Assembly (NCBI GenBank): GCA_026419315.1
Contig: JANZZQ010000015.1
Span: 1 to 15,681 of the forward strand
Direction of reading: 5' to 3'
Origin: Armatimonadota bacterium
GTDB lineage: Bacteria; Armatimonadota; Fervidibacteria; Fervidibacterales; Fervidibacteraceae
Length of the DNA: 15,681 nt
The translations under genes were made by a program, and so were the position numbers. Shown in pieces: positions 13,182-15,681 of the stretch. The notes beneath the pieces are model-generated. The model saw nothing but the letters and a program-made list of their open reading frames with translations. It was not told where the DNA came from and did no database searches. Position 1 is the first letter of the stretch; each line of letters begins with the position of its first letter.

Positions 13182-13973
13182 ATGAAGGAAGCTTTTCAAG
13201 GACGCGAACCCATCATTTTGCTGGAAGGGGTTCACTGTAGGCTCAGGGGCAAACAGGTTTTGAGCGAAGTCAATCTGCGGGTTTGGGAGGGTGAAATCGT
13301 CGCTGTCGTCGGAGTTTCCGGGACCGGAAAAAGCACCTTGCTGAAAATCATCGGCGGCTTAGTGCCCGTTCAAAAAGGCACGGTCAGAGTCTTCGGTTGC
13401 GACTTGACAAAATGCTCCGAAGAGGAAATAAACGAAATTCGGAAGCAAATGGGGTTCGTGTTTCAGGGAGGAGCTCTCTTTGATTGGATGACCGTTGCCG
13501 ATAATGTCGCTTTCCCCTTGAGAACTCGCCGCAACGATCTGCCGGAATCCGAGATTATGGAACGGGTGAGGAAATTGCTTGACGCAGTTGGGATGGAAGG
13601 GACAGAAAACCTGCTGCCAGAACAACTCTCTGGAGGGATGAAGAAAAGAGTCGCAATTGCCCGTGCTTTGGTGGCACAGCCCAAGTTGATCCTTTACGAC
13701 GAACCGACGAGCGGCCTTGACCCGGTCATGAGCGGTATCATCAACGACCTCATCAAGCAGATGAGAGACAAGTTTGGGGTTACGGAAGTTGTCGTAACTC
13801 ACGACCTTGCCAGCGCCGTTCGCTTTGCCGACCGAATAGCAATGTTGCACGATGGGAGGATAATTGCCGAGGCACCACCCGATGAATTTTTAGCGCTGTC
13901 TAATCCAGTGGTGCAGCAATTTGTGCGAGGTGACGCTATCGGCCCACTAACTGAGTTCATAGACCGAATTTGA
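13182..13973 (+). CDS. mlaF: ABC transporter ATP-binding protein, MlaF-type (MCE lipid transport)
   Basis: This cytoplasmic ATPase of an Mla/MCE lipid transporter moves phospholipid or other hydrophobic cargo between the inner and outer membranes. It has 263 residues. Motifs are Walker A GVSGTGKST (44-52), Q-loop Gln95 in FVFQGGALFDWMTV, signature LSGGMKKRVAIARAL (149-163), Walker B LILYDE (169-174) followed by PTSGLDP, and the H-loop His207 in VVTHD. The FQGGALFDWMTVADNVAFPL segment and GGMKKRVA signature are characteristic of MlaF/Mkl proteins. ATG 13182 is preceded by GGAGTGA 6 nt upstream. The next gene, an MlaD-type MCE protein, begins 17 bp downstream. The permease gene mlaE, normally beside mlaF, is absent between the two and upstream. 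It may follow mlaD outside the window or lie elsewhere. Confidence 0.93.
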   Translation: MKEAFQGREPIILLEGVHCRLRGKQVLSEVNLRVWEGEIVAVVGVSGTGKSTLLKIIGGLVPVQKGTVRVFGCDLTKCSEEEINEIRKQMGFVFQGGALFDWMTVADNVAFPLRTRRNDLPESEIMERVRKLLDAVGMEGTENLLPEQLSGGMKKRVAIARALVAQPKLILYDEPTSGLDPVMSGIINDLIKQMRDKFGVTEVVVTHDLASAVRFADRIAMLHDGRIIAEAPPDEFLALSNPVVQQFVRGDAIGPLTEFIDRI

Positions 13974-13990
13974 TTGCGGGGGTGCTTCCC

Positions 13991-15681
13991 ATGACCGCGC
14001 GCCCGGAAAGCGCTTTTTGGTCCGGTGTTTTGATTTTAGCTGGTTTGGCCGTTCTCATCGGTGGCGCATTTTATCTTCGCTCTTTCTTAAGGTGGCAGAC
14101 CGGACACTGGTTTGTTGTGGAGTTCAACAAAGCGATGGGGTTAGAGGTTGGCTCTGATGTCTTGCTTCAGGGGATGCGCGTTGGCACAGTTGACAAAGTT
14201 GAATTATCACCGCCTAACACGGTTCGCGTTGTCGTGCGGTTGGAGAAAGATGTGCCGGTTTATTACCCACCTGCCTCAGAAATCACGATTCGCTTCGGCA
14301 CCCTCATCGGCCAGCCCTATGTGGACATTGTCAACCGGCGGATCGGTAAGTTGATTGAGAGGGGGGACAAGGTGCGGGGGATTGACCCAGTTTCGTGGGA
14401 AGAGTTGGTGCCTCAAGCGAGGGAGCTGGCGCAAAGTTTGAACAGCATAATTGGTGATCCCCAGTTTCAACGAAACCTGAGAACAACTGTTGCCGACCTT
14501 GCTGCTGCTGCGCACTCTTTGCGGACGATCTTGGCATCCATACCTGCCACTGAGGTGAGGCAAATTTCAATGAACATTCGGAAGGTGAGCGAAAGGCTAA
14601 GTTCGTTAGCCTCTGACAGGAGACTTGACTCCACCCTAAGCAACATTGAAATTGCAACCCGACAATTGGCGGAAATTCTTTCTGACCCGAAACTGAAAAG
14701 GGGAATCGTGAGAACGGTGCAAGAGGCAGAACAAACGCTCCGCTCTGTCCGGAGAATAGTAGGCGATGAGGAAACGCAAAGGAACTTGAAAGCACTTGCG
14801 GCGAACTTGAAGGAAAGCAGTGACGCGTTGAAGAAACTTTTGTCCGACGAAGGTGCTGGGGGCGAATTGAAGAAGGTTCTTGCCGAAGCGAAGGCGACTG
14901 TCGGGGCTGTCCGTGAAGTTTTGGACGACCCGGAAGTAAAGGTCGCTTTGAAGACAACTGCCCGGAACTTGGCGGAATTGACAGGGAGAGGTCATGATGT
15001 CCTCACCGAGTTGGAGATGAGCTTAAAACGGCTTCGGGAACTCGTTGAGGGAACACAAGACAACTTGGAGAAGATGACCGAACATTTGAAGGGCATAACG
15101 CAAGACTTGGACGAAACCTTGGACGCTATCAAATGGCTCATGACAGAGGGTGGGCTGAAAGAAAACTTGAGGCAAATCGGCGAAAACTTGAGGGCAACCT
15201 CGGAGAACTTGAAGGAAACCACAGCGAGTGTCAGAGAAATGCTGACAAGCGAGGAGACAAAAAGCAGCTTGAAACAAGGTTTGGAGGAAATTGGACCCAC
15301 AATCGCAACCATCCGCCAAACCGCTGAACGAGGTCAGAAGGTTTTGGAACGCTTGGAGAAAGCAACGAACCTACAAACCCATGTCGGCTCTTCAGTCTGG
15401 TTTGTGCCCGAGCGTGATGAAGTTCGCGGAGAGGCGTGGACGCTTTTGGAAGCACCGTTTTTAAGCCCCGTTTCACTTTTGGCGGGAACATACACCGGGA
15501 AAGAAGGGACCCGCACAAATCTTCAAATTCAGGGCAGAATTGGCTCAAAAATGCTATGGCGTTTTGGTTCAATCCGTTCTAAACTTGGCGTTGGCGTCGG
15601 ATGGGGCACTGACCGGTTGAGATTTGATGTTGAAGCCTATGCCCCCGATAAGTGGCAGGTCAATTCTTGGCTGCGATGGCA
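13991..15681 (+). CDS. mlaD: MlaD/MCE-domain periplasmic lipid-transport protein (3' truncated by window end)
   Basis: The frame is open from ATG 13991 to the window edge, 563 residues so far, with no stop. An N-terminal membrane anchor (about 11-33) precedes a single MCE domain (about 38-115), recognisable from FNKAMGLEVGSDVLLQGMRVGTV and the GTLIGQPYVDI strand. A long helical region follows (about 135-455), rich in Glu, Lys, Leu and Asn with repeated NL-K/R-x-x segments; comparable helices in MCE proteins build a periplasmic needle or tunnel. From about residue 465 the sequence changes to beta-type alternation with Gly, Trp and Arg (LQIQGRIGSKMLWRFGSIRSKLGVGVGWG), resembling outer-membrane or barrel-like strands. 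GGGGGTG lies about 7 nt before the ATG, 17 bp after mlaF. It is far longer than E. coli MlaD (about 180 residues). It implies a diderm envelope. Confidence 0.9.
   Translation, partial: MTARPESAFWSGVLILAGLAVLIGGAFYLRSFLRWQTGHWFVVEFNKAMGLEVGSDVLLQGMRVGTVDKVELSPPNTVRVVVRLEKDVPVYYPPASEITIRFGTLIGQPYVDIVNRRIGKLIERGDKVRGIDPVSWEELVPQARELAQSLNSIIGDPQFQRNLRTTVADLAAAAHSLRTILASIPATEVRQISMNIRKVSERLSSLASDRRLDSTLSNIEIATRQLAEILSDPKLKRGIVRTVQEAEQTLRSVRRIVGDEETQRNLKALAANLKESSDALKKLLSDEGAGGELKKVLAEAKATVGAVREVLDDPEVKVALKTTARNLAELTGRGHDVLTELEMSLKRLRELVEGTQDNLEKMTEHLKGITQDLDETLDAIKWLMTEGGLKENLRQIGENLRATSENLKETTASVREMLTSEETKSSLKQGLEEIGPTIATIRQTAERGQKVLERLEKATNLQTHVGSSVWFVPERDEVRGEAWTLLEAPFLSPVSLLAGTYTGKEGTRTNLQIQGRIGSKMLWRFGSIRSKLGVGVGWGTDRLRFDVEAYAPDKWQVNSWLRW

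Noticed and set aside
14331..14957. 208-codon open frame antisense to mlaD
   Set aside because: It is Ser/Pro/Gln-rich and mirrors the repetitive helical coding of mlaD on the other strand. It has no Shine-Dalgarno and the mlaD frame is clearly the real gene.

Overview
The window looks like ordinary, gene-dense chromosome from a diderm bacterium. Codon use is uniform, and many genes start behind a GGAGGTGA-type Shine-Dalgarno. The lineage hint is indirect: a DUF6784/6785-type membrane protein end, a short 3D-domain protein, a THUMP methyltransferase and an MCE/Mla lipid transporter together suggest the Armatimonadota, perhaps a Fervidibacter-like thermophile. That is inference from remembered families, not a search. 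I see no phage, insertion sequence, CRISPR array, tRNA or rRNA.

Layout. 2-397 is the end of a multi-pass membrane protein that begins outside the window. After a 382-bp non-coding gap comes a solitary F1 ATP synthase beta subunit (780-2237), with no other ATP synthase gene beside it. An NAD(P)-dependent aldehyde dehydrogenase of the succinate-semialdehyde type follows (2392-3846). A near-consensus promoter (3891-3919) then leads into a secreted 3D-domain protein (4013-4684). The next 395 bp is non-coding but rich in dyad symmetry. It leads into a tight operon ruvC-ruvA-HNH nuclease-ruvB (5080-8167), in which a Holliday-junction resolvasome operon carries an extra HNH endonuclease gene. A small unknown protein (8394-8606) and a macro-domain protein (8742-9323) follow.

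On the minus strand, a THUMP-domain RNA methyltransferase (11391-10174) and an inositol-monophosphatase-family phosphatase (10177-9422) form a two-gene operon joined by a TTGA stop/start overlap. Reading away from it on the plus strand are a prepilin peptidase (11496-12287), a class I SAM methyltransferase (12306-13049), and an MlaF-type ABC ATPase with an MlaD/MCE protein that runs off the window end (13182-15681).

How the genes work together. RuvA and RuvB migrate Holliday junctions and RuvC cuts them; the HNH protein is a candidate accessory nuclease. MlaF would power lipid transfer through the MlaD periplasmic protein, which carries a long helical region and a beta-rich C-terminal part. 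The prepilin peptidase serves type IV pili or type II secretion encoded elsewhere. The most unusual observations are the HNH gene inside the ruv operon beside a divergent RuvA, the structured leader upstream of ruvC, the orphan atpD, and an mlaF-mlaD pair with no mlaE between or before them. I found no convincing wholly new system.
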